From Achromobacter mucicolens (GTDB taxonomy: Bacteria; Pseudomonadota; Gammaproteobacteria; Burkholderiales; Burkholderiaceae_B), in NCBI RefSeq assembly GCF_902859725.1, contig NZ_CADIJP010000016.1, forward strand, positions 1-64,000: DNA of 64,000 nt. Reading direction: 5' to 3'. Made by a program: the position numbers and the translations under genes. Below, piece by piece: positions 63,663 to 64,000 of this stretch. A model generated the notes under the pieces. That model saw only the letters and a list, made by a program, of their open reading frames with translations, had not been told where the DNA came from and did not search any database. How positions within the stretch are numbered: the first letter of the stretch is position 1; every line of letters begins with the position of its first letter.

Positions 63663-64000
63663 ATGGACATTTCCCGTGACTCCGACGACCTCTTCTGGAT
63701 GCGACGCGCGCTGGCGCTGGCGCAGACCGTCATGACGACCACCGCGCCCAACCCCCGGGTCGGCTGCGTCATCGTGCGTGACGGCCGCGTGCTGGGCGAG
63801 GGCGCGACGCAGCCGCCAGGCGGCCCGCATGCCGAAATCTGCGCGCTGCGCGACGCGCAGTCGCGTGGCGAGTCGGTGGCAGGTTCCACGTTGTACGTCA
63901 CGCTGGAGCCCTGCAGCCATTTCGGCCGCACGCCGCCTTGCGTGGATGCGGTGCTGGCGGCGCGGCCGGCGCGCGTGGTGGTCGCGATGGGCGATCCCAA
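63663..64000 (+). CDS. ribD: Riboflavin biosynthesis protein RibD (partial, runs off right edge)
   Basis: First ~112 residues of the pyrimidine deaminase domain. APNPRVGCVIV and the zinc motif PHAEICAL ... TLEPCSHFGRTPPC are clear. The reductase domain lies beyond the window. It should deaminate and reduce the early riboflavin precursor. TACAAT at 63650-63655 ends seven bases before the ATG and no Shine-Dalgarno sequence is seen, so the transcript may be leaderless. Confidence 0.93.
   Translation, partial: MDISRDSDDLFWMRRALALAQTVMTTTAPNPRVGCVIVRDGRVLGEGATQPPGGPHAEICALRDAQSRGESVAGSTLYVTLEPCSHFGRTPPCVDAVLAARPARVVVAMGDP

Overview
The window is GC-rich chromosomal DNA from a betaproteobacterium of the family Alcaligenaceae, most likely Achromobacter or a close Bordetella relative. 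Evidence is the gene neighbourhoods (tyrS / M23 peptidase / anmK / erpA / DUF6776 / argC / rpsI-rplM; accB-accC-prmA-DUF3426; glyA-nrdR ... ribD), a lysine/alanine-rich histone H1-like protein of the Bordetella type, a Bug-family binding protein, and a fused IorAB-type 2-oxoacid oxidoreductase. This assignment is by recognition only; no database search was made. Nearly all of the sequence is coding. I saw no rRNA, tRNA, CRISPR array, transposase or phage gene.

Layout. 1-2085: a TctD/TctE-like two-component system, the kinase running off the left edge. 2086-3275: the longest gene-free stretch, with a 108-bp inverted repeat about 96% identical between its copies, a duplicated ~64-bp element carrying GGTGTCTGACACC-like palindromes, and three 20-bp-spaced direct repeats. 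3276-7327 (minus): RNase II-like enzyme, YqiA-like esterase, mpl. 7425-14592 (plus): TlpA-like thioredoxin, aroQ, accBC, prmA, a zinc-ribbon/DUF3426 membrane protein, a PfkB-type kinase and a glycine-zipper lipoprotein. 15001-19175 (plus): a complete D-alanylation cassette in the order C-D-X-B-A, including a 57-residue DltX-like peptide. 19180-28955 (minus): YggT, histone H1-like protein, nrdB, nrdA (two NrdR-box-like sites upstream) and the IorAB-type oxidoreductase, with an Lrp regulator divergent from it.

29599-34448: Bug protein and hydrolase divergent from a LysR regulator, a small lipoprotein and an MFS exporter. 34541-38523: gltX and a PatZ-like acetyltransferase. 38546-41907 (minus): an ABC importer operon ending in a RutB-like cysteine hydrolase, with two operator-like palindromes upstream. 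42273-46198: carboxylesterase, darP, pmbA and an orphan DctP-type binding protein. 46454-51025: livJ-terminator-livHMGF. 51334-64000: housekeeping genes rplM-rpsI, argC, DUF6776, erpA, anmK, M23 peptidase, tyrS, PEBP protein, glyA, nrdR, then a GlxA-type regulator with a cysteine hydrolase, and the start of ribD.

Connections. NrdR (61383-61862) probably represses nrdAB through the paired boxes at 25286-25332. The D-alanylation cassette should charge a carrier protein with D-alanine in the cytoplasm, export it through the MBOAT protein and transfer it to an envelope acceptor with the DltD-like enzyme; in a Gram-negative cell, which has no teichoic acid, the acceptor is the open question. The most novel-looking material is this cassette with its DltX peptide, the repeat cluster at 2.2-3.3 kb, the palindromes around the histone gene, and the ABC/cysteine-hydrolase operon.
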